Assembly (NCBI GenBank): GCA_003427395.1
Contig: BFEA01000403.1
Span: 1,232,802-1,272,281 of the forward strand
Source: Chara braunii
Taxonomy: Eukaryota; Streptophyta; Charophyceae; Charales; Characeae
Length of the DNA stretch: 39,480 nucleotides
Reading direction: 5' to 3'
The notes beneath the pieces were generated by a model that saw only the letters and a program-made list of their open reading frames with translations, did no database searches and was not told the origin of the DNA. The position numbers were made by a program, and so were the translations under genes. Below, one piece after another: positions 1 to 9,520 of the stretch; the first letter of the stretch is position 1; each line of letters opens with the position of its first letter.

Positions 1-886
1 ATCGACGCCCGCCGTCTACCCGGCCCCGTAGGCGCGCTCTCTCGTTTAGTGGCGCGCTGTAAACAATTCGGTACGCGCGCCACTCTGCACAATGCCCCTC
101 CCTCGATCGCCTTCATCCGCCGGCCCGAATCAAAACTTCGGGCTGATTTCAGCGAGCAACGGAACACGACCTCCCCCCGCGGGCCCACCTCGCTTAAGCG
201 GTAAGATATGTATAAATATAAATGGTTATTAATATGGGACGGTCACTTCTTACAATCAAAGTGGAGCTCCTCTCAGTCAGATATATATGTATGTGCACGC
301 TAACAACCAAAATCCAAAGTCCGAATCACCAACATACCTGCAGTCACATCAAAGATCCCACCAAAAGTCCATTCTCTACACTGGGTCAACTTCAATCATT
401 TTCTGCACTCACACCCCTTGCTTTTAGCCATACAAGTCTCACTCTTGTGCAACTCCTCAAAATAAGGTACTCAGTACTTTTCTTTAAATGGTCATTCAAA
501 ACAAAGTCCGGGTGAAAACACAACAAAACAGTTCAAATCACAAGGCTAAAGTCATTAGGTTGAGTGGCAGGAGTGAATTGGAGTTGAATCGTAAACTGAT
601 GAATCGACAACCGACCTGCTATCAGTGATAACAGAAGATGATCCTCGTAGGATCAAAGCTGAAGCTAGCCCAAATCCTGAATCGATCGATCAGGAGGACC
701 TGGAACACGAGACAGGCCAATCCCCAGGCTAAATCTATAAGTCATTGGAGAATAACCCCCATATTACGATCTCACTCAAAATCTTCCTAATTAACTAAGC
801 CTGAATCTATCGCTAAGCAGTGCCCAGAACAAAGGTAGACCCTGGCATAATCTCCCCTATACAGAGTGGATCACCAAAATCGCCAC
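1..886. other. Unassigned sequence, no gene seen
   Basis: The first 210 bases are GC-rich and the rest is AT-richer. No open frame has protein-like composition. Small hairpins occur, for example GATCCT-cgt-AGGATC near 645. No recognisable element boundary was found. Confidence 0.5.
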
Positions 887-1500
887 CTGTCAAAGTCTAG
901 CCTAACTCCTTTAAACTAAGAAAAAATCGGCAGTGCTTCCCGTAGGAAAAACACCTTTCCAGAATTTATATCAGCATGAATATAAAAGTAGAAATAGTCT
1001 TTGACTTTCCAAAGTCCAATTTTGTCTAACTTCCTGAATTAGCAAAAAATTGGGCAGCACTCCCTTTAGAAAGGGAGACTTCCCATATTTTTACTAAGCC
1101 ATATATATGATTTAGACAAGTTGAATTTTGAAAAGTCAAAAATTCGACTAACTTCTTGGATTTGCAGAAATTTCTGCAGCGCTTCCCGTAGAGAAAGTGG
1201 CTTACCAAAATTTATACAAAGCCAAGTTCATAATCTAAAATGACTTTGACTTCTCAAAATCCAATTTTGTCTAACTCCCTGAATTAACAAAAATTTTGGC
1301 AGCACTCCCTTTAGAAAACGAGACTATCCAGATTTTTACTAAGTCATATGTAAAGTCGGACAAACTGAACTTTGAAAAGACAAAATTTGACTAACTCCTT
1401 GGATTTGTATAAATTTCGGCAGCGCTTTCCGTAGAGAAAGTAGCTTACAAAGATTTATACAAGACCAAGTATAAATAAAGGATCCCAGAAAATACAGAAA
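887..1500. repeat. Tandem repeat of about 120 bp, five diverged units
   Basis: Units start near 887, 1011, 1137, 1255 and 1381. Each carries CTAACT(C/T)CTTGAATT-like sequence, then GGCAGCRCTTCCC, a short palindromic core and TTTATACAAAGCC-like sequence. Odd units share the core TTCCCGTAGRGAAAG and even units share CTCCCTTTAGAAA, so the true period may be a dimer of about 245 bp. In the second unit the core is a perfect hairpin, CTCCCTTT-AG-AAAGGGAG, at 1059-1076. No coding potential is seen. Confidence 0.75.
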
Positions 1501-1752
1501 TTGGTCTAAGTAAAAAAAACGGTCTCAAGAAATGCAGGAATCGAAACTAACTCCTATGGCTCTAGCACGTGGCGAGCAACTACAGCAACTACCTATCAAA
1601 CTGAGACTCAGAGTAAGTAGTGACACCACTCAATCACATGCAAGCCAAACCACAAAGGTAAGTACTCTTAGCATCCCCAAGTCAATTTAGCAAACAATAG
1701 TTCGTAGTCTTTCAATGATTTATCCCTTATACCCAGCTTGCATAGGGCATGA

Positions 1753-1788
1753 GGCTAGACCACCCAAACTTATGGAACATGTCTAGCC
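1753..1788. other. Stem-loop 1 of the cluster
   Basis: GGCTAGAC at 1753-1760 pairs perfectly with GTCTAGCC at 1781-1788 around the 20-nt loop at 1761-1780. Confidence 0.65.
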
Positions 1789-2027
1789 CAACCATGAAGT
1801 ATACACAAACATAGGGCACAAAAACTTTTATCTTCTTTAGGCACGTGACTAGGTCACCCTAGTCGTCCTGAACTGTTTAAATATCCAACATTTATATAAT
1901 TGTCTGCACTTAATCTTTTGAGTTAGTATATAACTAAGTCGATCATCTTCAGCTCAAGACTCAATCTGCCCCTTCGTACCGCAAGTTTATTCTTAGTTAA
2001 TACTCTCTTCAGTTGGTGATAGGGCTA

Positions 2028-2066
2028 TAGTTAGGCCACCCAAACTTATGGGACCCTGCCTGACTA
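2028..2066. other. Stem-loop 2 of the cluster
   Basis: TAGTTAGGC pairs with GCCTGACTA: nine pairs, one of them G-U. The loop is 21 nt and begins CACCCAAACTTATGG. Relative to copy 1 the stem has changed on both sides. Confidence 0.65.
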
Positions 2067-2143
2067 GCTTGTTCATAGATAATATAATGTTAGAGTATAA
2101 CCAAGTTATAACCTTCTGGTTCCAGCATGTGCGAGGCGTTGGA

Positions 2144-2177
2144 CCAAGACCACCCAAACTTATGAAACATGTCTTGG
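2144..2177. other. Stem-loop 3 of the cluster
   Basis: CCAAGAC pairs with GTCTTGG around the loop CACCCAAACTTATGAAACAT. Two further G-C pairs follow after one mismatch. Confidence 0.65.
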
Positions 2178-2322
2178 CCCCGAGCCTGGTTCATTTCTCT
2201 CAAAACCAAGGCAAAAAAAGAAATCGACAGAAACCCCAAAGTAAACGAGGCCGCCAGACTACCCAAACTTACGGATTTGACGGGCTCCTGAAATGTCATT
2301 CACCTTCATCCCTCACAAGTCA

Positions 2323-2365
2323 GAGCAACCAGACCACCCAAACTTATGGAACATGTCTGGTTCTC
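2323..2365. other. Stem-loop 5 of the cluster
   Basis: AACCAGAC pairs with GTCTGGTT around the identical 20-nt loop. GAG/CTC extends the stem after a single bulged C, giving 11 pairs. Confidence 0.65.
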
Positions 2366-2391
2366 CAAGCAATTCAAAATAAAACATAGCA

Positions 2392-2424
2392 CTGGGTCTC
2401 CCCTAACTTATGGGGACTTCCCAG
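2392..2424. other. Stem-loop 6 of the cluster (variant)
   Basis: CTGGG pairs with CCCAG. An inner stem, TCCCC/GGGGA, closes the loop core TAACTTAT. The conserved loop has drifted most in this copy. Confidence 0.5.
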
Positions 2425-2639
2425 CCTCAATGACTCAGTCAGACATGCAATACAACCTTTCTCCCACCCTTCCCCCAGATGCAATCCCACAATCTGCTTT
2501 CAATCAGGCAAAGAAGTTGAAACTGATATTATACATACATTCCTTTATTTTATTTGGTCTTGTCCTTAATAGAAAGCAAAAGTCCTAGGGACAGACATGC
2601 ATACATCAATCAAGTTATAGGGGGAATAGGCAAACATGG

Positions 2640-2960
2640 GTGTAGTGGGTTATACAAATAGGAAGATAACATACCTGATGGTTCCCTGCCTCCAGAACCT
2701 CGCCTACGTTCCGGCAGAGTTCCCGCAATCGGTGAGATGACTCCCCACAGAGTCTTGATGTGGACCTACAGGTTGCAATCCCGCCTTCCGCCTTCCTCTT
2801 GTAACAGGACTAGACTTAGACTTAGAAAGGCAGAAATAGAGGTTTCAGACTCTCGAGATACAAGAGGGGGACAGACTCAACTCTCAGGAGAGGGTCTTGA
2901 TATCTTCACTCGTCGGAGGGTCCCACAATGGCAACCAATGTAACAGCTTGGTCAACTTCT
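2640..2960 (-). other. Possible LTR or leader fragment (weak)
   Basis: On the - strand, TGTTACATTGGTTGCCATTG begins at 2942 and continues with TGTGGGACC. This recalls an LTR end followed by a primer-binding region in Ty3/gypsy elements, but it matches no tRNA that I can name. A donor-like CAG|GTATGT lies near 2672 on the same strand. No gag, pol or second LTR was found, so this is only a suggestion. Confidence 0.15.
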
Positions 2961-3059
2961 GACGTCGATTGTCGAAGTCAACCCTCTGCTGATCTTCACA
3001 AATCGCAGCACTAACCCCCTACTTGTCCAGTCTGATCTCCTCCCCGAGTCCCAACATAT

Positions 3060-3480
3060 CTCCTCAGCCCAACCGCGGCCGCACAACAGTCTGCAACAGT
3101 CCATAAATGCAGCAACAACTCCCAATGGCGATCAACAACAACAACAGCAGCTGCCAGCAGTAGCAGCTCCCCCTCCGTCCACAGACGCAGCAGCGGTACA
3201 CAACGGTGGTCAACAACAACAGTAGCAGTCCGTGCCTCGTCCGCAGCAGCATCAACAGCGGTAGTCTGTGCCTAGATGCATCAGACAGCGCCAACTCACC
3301 GCACTACGCAGCAGCAACTTGCCTCAGTATGCAGCCGACCGCACTACGAGCTCATCAACAATACTGGTGGCAAACGGTGAACCCCCGCATCTGCAACTTT
3401 TCCCCCTCCCATCAGGCTAACCCAAACAGCAGTTGCTTGCTGTACGCAGCAGCGGTCTGGGCACCGCCAACAACAGCCCA
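3060..3480. repeat. CAG/CAA-rich low-complexity tract
   Basis: Runs of CAACAACAACAGCAGC and CAGCAGCGG recur. Frames on both strands stay open mainly because of this composition. No conserved domain is visible. Confidence 0.5.
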
Positions 3481-3930
3481 CCACAGTAGTTCGCTTCTTA
3501 GTAGCATTCAGCCCGACGTATACGCTCACCCAACTGTTCCATACTACCCCATACAACTCTTCCCACTGTTGGCTGTGGCTGCCCAACTAGGCGTAGTCAA
3601 GGTATTGGTCCATATATGGCAAGACTGACTATACACCGAAACCGCAGGCAGACGCCGCAACCCGCATTCGTTATAACATTGCCGCAAGACGTATCAGAAT
3701 GATTATGCAGCTCCCTTCAATAACTTTCTATTGTCTGTCGTAGCCCCGTACTGCAATAGTCACTTGCTAGCGGGTTCCCCTTTCTAGTTTGAGACAGACT
3801 GCTCACACTGGCTCCGAGACTTTTTTAGTTAGACAGTGATACGCCCACCAAGGTAGAGAACTCTTCCATGTCTTAGCCCTATGGCCGGTTTAGCAGAGCT
3901 ATCAGGTTGCGGGTATAACCACTGGTAGTT
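3480..3930. other. Unassigned sequence
   Basis: Mixed-composition sequence with no repeat, open frame or RNA that I recognise. Confidence 0.4.
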
Positions 3931-3931
3931 A

Positions 3932-3990
3932 CTGGATTCGAACTTCAGTCTGCAACTCGACAGTTTCGAGTAAGTATTGGCTGAGCAGTC
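3932..3990 (-). mobile_element. Decayed tRNA-SINE head
   Basis: Read on the - strand, an A-box-like CTCAGCCAATACTTACTCG precedes a B-box-like GTTCGAATCC. The layout is the same as in better copies at 14675 and 26467. No body or tail is left. Confidence 0.4.
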
Positions 3991-4424
3991 TGCTACTGCA
4001 CAAGTGGGAGGAAAGTTTCGGCCTGAACCTAGGAAGGCACACCATCTGGCCCTCCTCCTTCTCATCGATTGTGAGAACGACCGCTGCAATAGATCTATCC
4101 CTGAGATGCAGCCAGCCGTTGAGTCTCCCTGTCACTCACCTCTCAGGTATGTGCTCCCCTCTCCTACTCTCTCTCTCCAACCGAAGCATTTCACCAGCTC
4201 CGTCCACTTCTCACGAGGGAGCGCAAGATCTCACTAACGAAAGAGATGGTTACGAGGGAACAAAGACCACCTGAGTTGAGCCTTAGGACCGCTAACTAGA
4301 TGATCAACAACGAACGCGACGAAGATCCCGCAGATGGAGACGACGGACGTGGCGACGATGTTGCACGAGATCTAAATGATAGCCACGGTCACGATCTTGG
4401 ACTCTGCTGCACTAATCTCCAAGA

Positions 4425-4492
4425 GAAAAAAAAATAAATAAATAAAAATTGAATTGAATCTTTCGCTAGAACACAGGGAAGGTACATCCCTT
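4425..4492 (+). repeat. A-rich tract plus dispersed motif, copy 1
   Basis: An AATA-rich run (4428-4449) leads into TTGAATCTTTCGCTAGAACA and GGAAGGTACATCC. The same motif recurs near 4928, 13251 and 13640. Confidence 0.45.
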
Positions 4493-4925
4493 ACTCCTAT
4501 AGTGGCTGCGCAGCCCAAGCCTCTTGTAGTGATCGAACCAGCGTCCCAATCAAAGAACCGTCGCGACCATTTGATCCGCAACACCTCAGAACCCCCGAAT
4601 CGAATTTTCCTCCTCCCAAAACCGTCGAGGACAGGTGAGTTTGATTTTCTATCCCTTGTACTTCTTCCCTGTGCCATCCCTCTCATCTTTCTCTGTCTCT
4701 CCGTTTCGTGCGCACAATCATGTTCACACTCCACTCACATGCCCGCTTGCCATTCTTTAGACCCCCCTGGTCCGGAGTCTCAGTCAGGTTCATTTAGTTA
4801 ACATACCACATAGCAGGCCCCGGTTGCTTCGCGTATGACAACCTTGTGACCATCTAGCACACCGCGAGCACAATGGCTATTCAATGATGACGAACAAGGG
4901 GGTCCTGCCCGTTGCTCACCGGGTC

Positions 4926-4980
4926 TGCAAAATGAGAATAAATCTTCCGCTAAAACGCGACAAGATTCATTACCATACTC
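4926..4980 (+). repeat. Dispersed motif, copy 2
   Basis: TGCAAAATGAGAATAAATCT is followed by TCCGCTAAAACGCGACAAG. It is a diverged copy of the motif at 13251 and 13640. The family is unknown. Confidence 0.4.
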
Positions 4981-5640
4981 AACCTCCCATAACAATGGCG
5001 CAGCCCCTACTGCTCATACTGGTCAAACCACTCCTCAAATTCGAGTTCCGACGTTGCCATCAGGTCCGGAGCGCTTTGAAAACTCAGACTAGCATCTTCA
5101 AACGCCCAAAACGGTCAAGAAATGACCGAGATTCATCGGTTTCCACTCCCACCTTTCTTCCTCTTTCAATTCCATCGCGGACCCTTTTTCTCATCTAGCT
5201 CTCTACCTACTAATCTAACACTAAAACTAACGCCTCCACTGAACTCGCCTGGTCACAAAACCCCGGGATAGCACATTTCCTTGCCTGTTTCCGTCAAGAA
5301 ATAGACAAGTTATGACTTTCCTCTCTCCTTCACTCCTCCCTCTGCCCGCCATCGCCAAACTTCGTTTTCCTCTTCTTCCAGCTCACCTTCTCCGCTCCCC
5401 ACCCCCGAGTGCTACACAAGCCGACAGCGCTCGGTCCTACACCGGCTGAAGTGGGAGGGGGACACAATCAAACTGCTTCGACGCCCATGGGGCCCTCTCT
5501 TTTAATGCCTTCCCAGAGGCTGATCAGGGTCTTACACACAGCGGGGTCATACGAGTTTTCCCTGTATCATTCCATTTTTAACAGGTGTCCCGTAGGACAG
5601 ACCCGTGGACCTGGCCCTGGGGTGTCCCTTTGGAATTGTA
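4980..5640. other. Unassigned sequence
   Basis: Pyrimidine-rich in part (5120-5400). No supported gene or repeat boundary. Confidence 0.4.
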
Positions 5641-5647
5641 GTATTCA

Positions 5648-5735
5648 ACTGGTCTGCTTCCACTGCAGTTCGAACTCAGGTTTGTATTTCAACAGTCCCT
5701 AGGTGTACCTACCAAGTTCGGTCTGCTCTACTTGG
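5648..5735 (-). mobile_element. tRNA-SINE head, copy 2
   Basis: On the - strand the A-box region CCGAACTTGGTAGGTACACC (5702-5721) and the B-box region CTGAGTTCGAACTGC (5665-5680) are spaced as in the other copies. The linker GGGACTGTTGAAATACAAAC matches the family. Confidence 0.5.
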
Positions 5736-5849
5736 GCATAGTTCACCATCTGCGGGTCCAATGGGCATGCTCACACTCAAACAGATTGTGGATGGCGGAC
5801 ATAGCATCCCCTGGCTGCGCCCTACTCTGTAGTGTGAGCCTAAGAAAAT

Positions 5850-6690
5850 GGGTCCCGATGCAGATCCTGGTAGCTGTAGTAAGTATTGAAAAGAGAACTT
5901 TGAAGACCGAGTGTGGAAGAGTCTCATGGGCACAGCGGTGCACACAACACTGCTGCGGACCTTCCCACGGTGCCTTAGGCCGCTCCGCATTTTTCTGGTC
6001 CCAGCGGACATGCTCAGGCCCAAACGACCTACAGCAGAAAGTGGGACATACTAATTTTCTCAGTGTTGCTGCAGCTTCAGCACATGTCCCGGAGGACTGC
6101 ACCGAGGCTACGACCTTGGTATACCACAATTGTATTGGTTGGTTCCAAATAGTCAGAATTAGCGGTATTTCACTCATCTGTTGCGGGTGGACTTCGAACT
6201 CTGATCTGTAATTCAACAGTTCGGGGGTGTACCAACTGAGTTAGGTCAGCTGGTTCTTGCGCCAACCCCGGCTGGTGTCAACTGCGCACGAGCCCAGATA
6301 CCACAAAGGGTGTCATTTGGTACAGGCAGCAGGACGGTGGTCATGCAAGTCGAAAACCCCCTACGGAGTGAGCAGCAACTCGCCTGCCAAATCCGTCAGC
6401 CCCGAAATATGGGCGGTGCCGAAGTGCCCGGCCTATTGCTTGGTAGTCACGACTCCCATGCCGCAACGAGTAGGAGGGCGCAGGGCTTGCGGCGTAGCCT
6501 GCAGCACGAGCCCGGGTGGAGCAGGCCCCGGTGCAGATCTTGGCGGTAGCAGCAAATATTCAAATGACAGCATTGAAGACCGAAGTAGAGGAGGGTCTAT
6601 GTGACCGACTGCTGCAGCCTGCGGCCTCCGCCATAGTGCGCCCATCCCACTGCCCCTAGGCACGGTCCTCTATCTTTCAGGTCCCCACGG
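5850..6690. repeat. Pair of diverged copies of one repeat body
   Basis: A segment beginning GCAGATCCTGGTAGC near 5858 and one beginning GCAGATCTTGGCGGTAGC near 6532 align through TATT, then TTGAAGACCGA and GAAGAGTCT-like sequence. SINE heads lie between and around them, so this is probably a composite or SINE-body repeat. Overlapping open frames on both strands look non-coding. Confidence 0.4.
6188..6245 (-). mobile_element. tRNA-SINE head, copy 3
   Basis: The - strand reads CCTAACTCAGTTGGTACACC, then CCGAACTGTTGAATTACAG, then a B box AGAGTTCGAAGTCC. Two Pol III internal promoter boxes are recognisable. Confidence 0.5.
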
Positions 6691-6941
6691 GCATGGTTCA
6701 TGCCGCACTGCTGTACCTTTTCAGATGGGACAAGGCCCTGGTCGTCTGAAGCAACGACGACTTGGTACTTTGCTGGTCGCATGGTGTCATCCACATATTG
6801 TGCAAGAACTGGTCAGCCGTGACTTCCCTCGTCCCGCGGCTACACAGGCCGCTGACAAAAGAGCACACAATTGGTACATTTTAGGATTTCGGCAAATCTG
6901 TGTGACCGGTCCCGCACCTCGCCGTTCCCAACGGGTTCGCA

Positions 6942-7002
6942 TGTGTGTTGAACTCCTCAGCCCACGGTTTCAACAGTTCATGGGCGTATCCATTGAACCA
7001 CG
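6942..7002 (-). mobile_element. tRNA-SINE head, copy 4 (diverged)
   Basis: The - strand reads CGTGGTTCAATGGATACGCC, then CATGAACTGTTGAAACC, then a worn B box. Order and spacing match the family. Confidence 0.4.
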
Positions 7003-7079
7003 CCCCCGTAGTCCCCGCACACAACTCCGGTACCAGCGTTGTCGCCTTGCCCCAGAAGCGGGATCGACAACTAAAAATA

Positions 7080-7867
7080 ACTAAAGAGAAATAAAAATAA
7101 AGGTAAAAATAAAAATACGAACGTCGAAAACCGGTGCTTTGGGGAAGAGAGACTGTCAGTACCACTCTCAGTTCCGCCGACCGGGCCTACGGATGGGCCG
7201 ACAACAAAACCAAGGGGGATAGCCCCGCCGGGCCCTCAACCCCTCGGCATCTTCAGCCGCTCCGATGTACCATCCCCGCCGGTCGCCGCCTTCGACCCCT
7301 GTACCGTCATTTTCAAAGTCCAATGCCGCTACCAATAGTGCTAGTACCCAAGGCTGAGTTGGACCACCACAAGATTCAATATGAACTATTGTCGCACGAC
7401 ATGCGGGTCTACCGAAATACATCAAGGCTACTCCTCTGCCCACGGACCAAACTTACGATTGTCGACCTATGACGCCCGCCGCTCATAGGGCCTGGCTCCG
7501 CCCATGACCGTCAACCACCCGCATCTACCGCACGGAGGTCACCGCTTGCGTCCTACTTTCTCTCGCACACCCCAAGCACTGCCCAAAGCAACCCCACTTC
7601 TGATGACGCATGCCGTATGAACACAGATGTATCATGGTCACTTCAAGTAAAAAAGAGCTTCTCCTAGTTTTAATCAGAGCCAATTTTTTTTGCCAGCGGC
7701 ATCAAGAAAAAATCATCACGCGCGCCTCAAATTGCGTGCCCACACACTCTCTACTCTAGTCAACTACTCGGTCAACGTAAACCATGGACTCAGTCGCGCC
7801 TCGCGCGGTTTACTTAGACTTTAAATCAAAACTATTTTTCTGTCACAGTGATTTGCAAAAACCAGGG
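7080..7867. other. Unassigned sequence
   Basis: Begins with an A-rich run (7072-7110). Contains a GTAAACC...GGTTTAC inverted repeat near 7777-7811. No supported gene. Confidence 0.4.
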
Positions 7868-7869
7868 TG

Positions 7870-8082
7870 GATACCCTTGTAAGGGTATTCGCACTGACAC
7901 CGGGACCGTTTTCACATTCATTCAAGGAATTTGGTGAATTAGGATGCCGTGTAAGGACACCGAATTTCTGAAAAATCGGATTTCCAAGGAGGGTCTAAGG
8001 AGGCCCTATAATGACAATAAAATTTACCTGAAAGCCATCCTGTCCAGATTTGACAGGTCATGCCTCCTGAAAGGTCGGAGGC
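7870..8082. other. Chain of six short hairpins
   Basis: Consecutive inverted repeats follow one another: ATACCCTT/AAGGGTAT at 7871-7888, GTGT/ACAC at 7949-7960, CCGAATTT/AAAATCGG at 7960-7979 with one mismatch, AGGGTCT/AGGCCCT at 7990-8007, CCTGTC/GACAGG at 8039-8057 and GCCTCC/GGAGGC at 8062-8082. Two of them share the loop AAGG. A related hairpin, GGATAA-gcat-TTATCC, lies at 8511-8526. Confidence 0.5.
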
Positions 8083-8101
8083 CCACTATTTTCCGAACCC
8101 A

Positions 8102-8476
8102 CAATTTGCAAAATACCCCCATAAGTTGAGATATATGCCAAAATGCCCCTGAAAGATGTGGGTAGAGCCGAATGCCCTTTTGAGCCGAAATCTTTGTGTT
8201 GTGCCCCTGTCAGGCGGGTGTCCAACTTTGCAATCTGGATTGCCCCGTTTGGGCCTTGGCCTTTTGCAATAGCGCCTCGGAAAAGTTGTCAAGTACTGGG
8301 GCATTTCGCAAAGTTGGACGATACCCGGTAGGGGTATATTGCAAAGATGGGGGTCCAACCGATGCTAGGGGCATTTCACAAACTAGTTTACTTGTCAGAG
8401 GGGTATTCCGCTCTATCCACACCTTTTAGGGTCATTTTGGCAGAGATCTCAACTAATGGGGGTATTTTGCAAATTA
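8102..8476. mobile_element. Foldback (MITE-like) element, about 375 bp
   Basis: The left arm (8102-8176) and right arm (8400-8476) are imperfect inverted repeats of about 75 bp. Both contain TTTGCAAAATACCCCCAT in arm orientation. The centre holds more inverted or repeated TTGCAAAGTTGGAC-type motifs. Similar TTTGCAAAATNCCCC motifs occur near 33665-33800 and 39160-39230, which suggests a dispersed family. It ends about 220 bp upstream of a putative first exon. Confidence 0.6.
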
Positions 8477-8696
8477 TCCCCTTTTTGGTTGGTTTTAATA
8501 CTGTTGGTTTGGATAAGCATTTATCCGTTTGATATGCGGCGCATACCAGTACGTCAGTACTTGCAGTCGGGATCTCAGGCGTACTCTGACCTGCCTCTAC
8601 CTGTCGGGTCTGCTGTGCTCTTGCTGTCGTTTCCTGCCCTGCGCTGCCCTTCGCTGCTTTGCTGGCATCTGCGAGCAGTCGGGATCCTGAAACGGG

Positions 8697-8846
8697 ATGG
8701 CATTTTCAAAAGCGCACTTGCGTAGGCTGCTCTCGAGGAGCCTACCGATCGCGGTCGGGATCGCGGGGGCCGCCTGTGTCGGCGTCAGCGCCGGCTTAGG
8801 ACTGGGGATCGCCTGGGCAGAGCGTGGGAACAGAAGCCCTCAAAAG
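8697..8846 (+). CDS. Putative first coding exon (N-terminal targeting/membrane segment)
   Basis: Fifty codons start at an ATG with G at -3 and +4. Residues 1-16 are basic (AHLRRLLSRS) and about 17-41 form a hydrophobic helix rich in Gly/Ala (LPIAVGIAGAACVGV...). The last codons, SPQK, end at AAG|GTCAGT, a plausible U2 donor, in phase 0. Past this point the frame runs into dinucleotide repeats, which supports an exon end here. The downstream exon at 35135 starts in phase 0 and encodes a CreA-like segment; bacterial CreA also has an N-terminal signal, so an organelle or secretory targeting exon would fit. Pairing of the two exons is inference; a transcript is needed. An alternative first exon lies at 33196. 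Confidence 0.4.
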
Positions 8847-8861
8847 GTCAGTGGCCGAAGC

Positions 8862-8863
<2 letters not shown>

Positions 8864-8898
<35 letters not shown>

Positions 8899-8914
8899 GT
8901 CGACTGCTGCATGT

Positions 8915-8989
<75 letters not shown>
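8864..8989. repeat. Compound microsatellite (AG)n(GT)n(GA)n
   Basis: AG runs to 8896, GT from about 8918 to 8953, then GA to 8989. Apparent open frames here are repeat artefacts. Confidence 0.9.
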
Positions 8990-8993
<4 letters not shown>

Positions 8994-9143
8994 CTAATGA
9001 AATGATGAATGTATGGCAAAGGAATGGCAAAGAGACGAAATGAAGGGAGTAAAGAAACTACATAGTTTGTCCTTTCCCTTTTTGAAACAGTATATATCGT
9101 CAAATAGATAACGTGCGCTGCTGTGATTGGTAAAGGGACTCTG

Positions 9144-9209
9144 CAGACTGTAGAGGGTTCAACCTCTCGTGATGTGTCAGTGGGGAAAACCTCTGACGAA
9201 ACAGTGTGT
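9144..9209 (+). ncRNA. Hammerhead ribozyme copy A (type III layout, damaged core)
   Basis: Stem III 5' strand CAGACTGT at 9144-9151, cleavage triplet GUA ending at 9152, stem I GAGG-GTTCAA-CCTC at 9153-9166. Stem II is GTCAG at 9176-9180 with CTGAC at 9193-9197, then GAAA at 9198-9201 and stem III 3' strand CAGTGTG. The CUGAUGA box reads TCGTGATGT, two bases longer and changed at the last A, so catalysis is doubtful. A second CTCTGACGAAAC follows at about 9216, a local duplication of the 3' half. Confidence 0.7.
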
Positions 9210-9229
9210 CCCAACCTCTGACGAAACCG

Positions 9230-9350
9230 TTTCTTGTCGTTTTCGTGTTCTCCATGGACGATCGATCGATCCCATACGTTAGATGTGTATATGTTATCTA
9301 TTTGTATGTTATATACATATAATATACATATAATATATATGTCATATATA
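9230..9350. other. AT-dinucleotide-rich spacer in the hammerhead array
   Basis: Repeats of ATATAC and TATATA separate hammerhead copies. Similar TGACGATATATA ends follow each unit at about 9640, 9790, 9880, 10197 and 10347. Confidence 0.6.
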
Positions 9351-9352
9351 TA

Positions 9353-9417
9353 TAGGGTTCAGCCTCTACTGATTGATGAGTCAGTCGGTGAAACACTCCG
9401 ACGAAACAGTCAGTTTG
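9353..9417 (+). ncRNA. Hammerhead ribozyme copy B (disrupted by short duplications)
   Basis: Stem I remnant GGGTTCAGCCTC at 9355-9366, then CTGATTGATGA (a TGAT duplication inside the conserved box), GTCAGTCGG...CCGAC stem II with an AGTC duplication, GAAA at 9403-9406 and CAGTCAGTTTG. The 5' strand of stem III is replaced by an AT repeat. It is likely inactive. Confidence 0.6.
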
Positions 9418-9520
9418 TCACAGCCCCTCCCTCGTTTGTTGTCCTCTTCTTCCCCTCTCTCTCCTCTCTGCGTACTACGATTTACCGTAGGCAGCTCTGT
9501 TTGGCGACATATGTATATGT
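9412..9520 (+). repeat. Hammerhead-array unit body
   Basis: After GTTTGTCACAGCCCCTC comes TCGTTTGTTGTCCTCTTC, a pyrimidine stretch, GCGTACTACGATTTACCG and GGCAGCTCTGTTTGGCGAC. The same body follows the hammerhead 3' half at 9797-9885, 10119-10200 and 10272-10350. Confidence 0.65.

Larger units (their letters stand above)
1753..2424. other. Cluster of stem-loops sharing one conserved 20-nt loop
   Basis: Five well-formed stem-loops and one degenerate one carry nearly the same loop, CACCCAAACTTATGGAACAT, closed by stems that differ in sequence but stay paired. The stem positions are 1753-1760/1781-1788, 2028-2036/2058-2066, 2144-2150/2171-2177, 2327-2334/2355-2362 and 2392-2396/2420-2424; the degenerate one is near 2247-2287. 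Spacing shrinks along the array (about 277, 113, 105, 81, 63 bp). The pattern is what a selected RNA or DNA hairpin family would leave. I do not recognise the family, and the transcribed strand is unknown. Confidence 0.6.

Noticed and set aside
3064-3628. Gln/Leu-rich proteins in the CAG-rich tract
   Set aside because: Both strands are open because of low complexity. No domain, start context or splice signal supports them.
5709-6216. Overlapping 100-160-residue frames on both strands
   Set aside because: They cover SINE heads and a repeat body and have no conserved domain.
8840-9214. Open frames of Ser-Leu and Thr-His repeats
   Set aside because: They are translations of AG and GT microsatellites.
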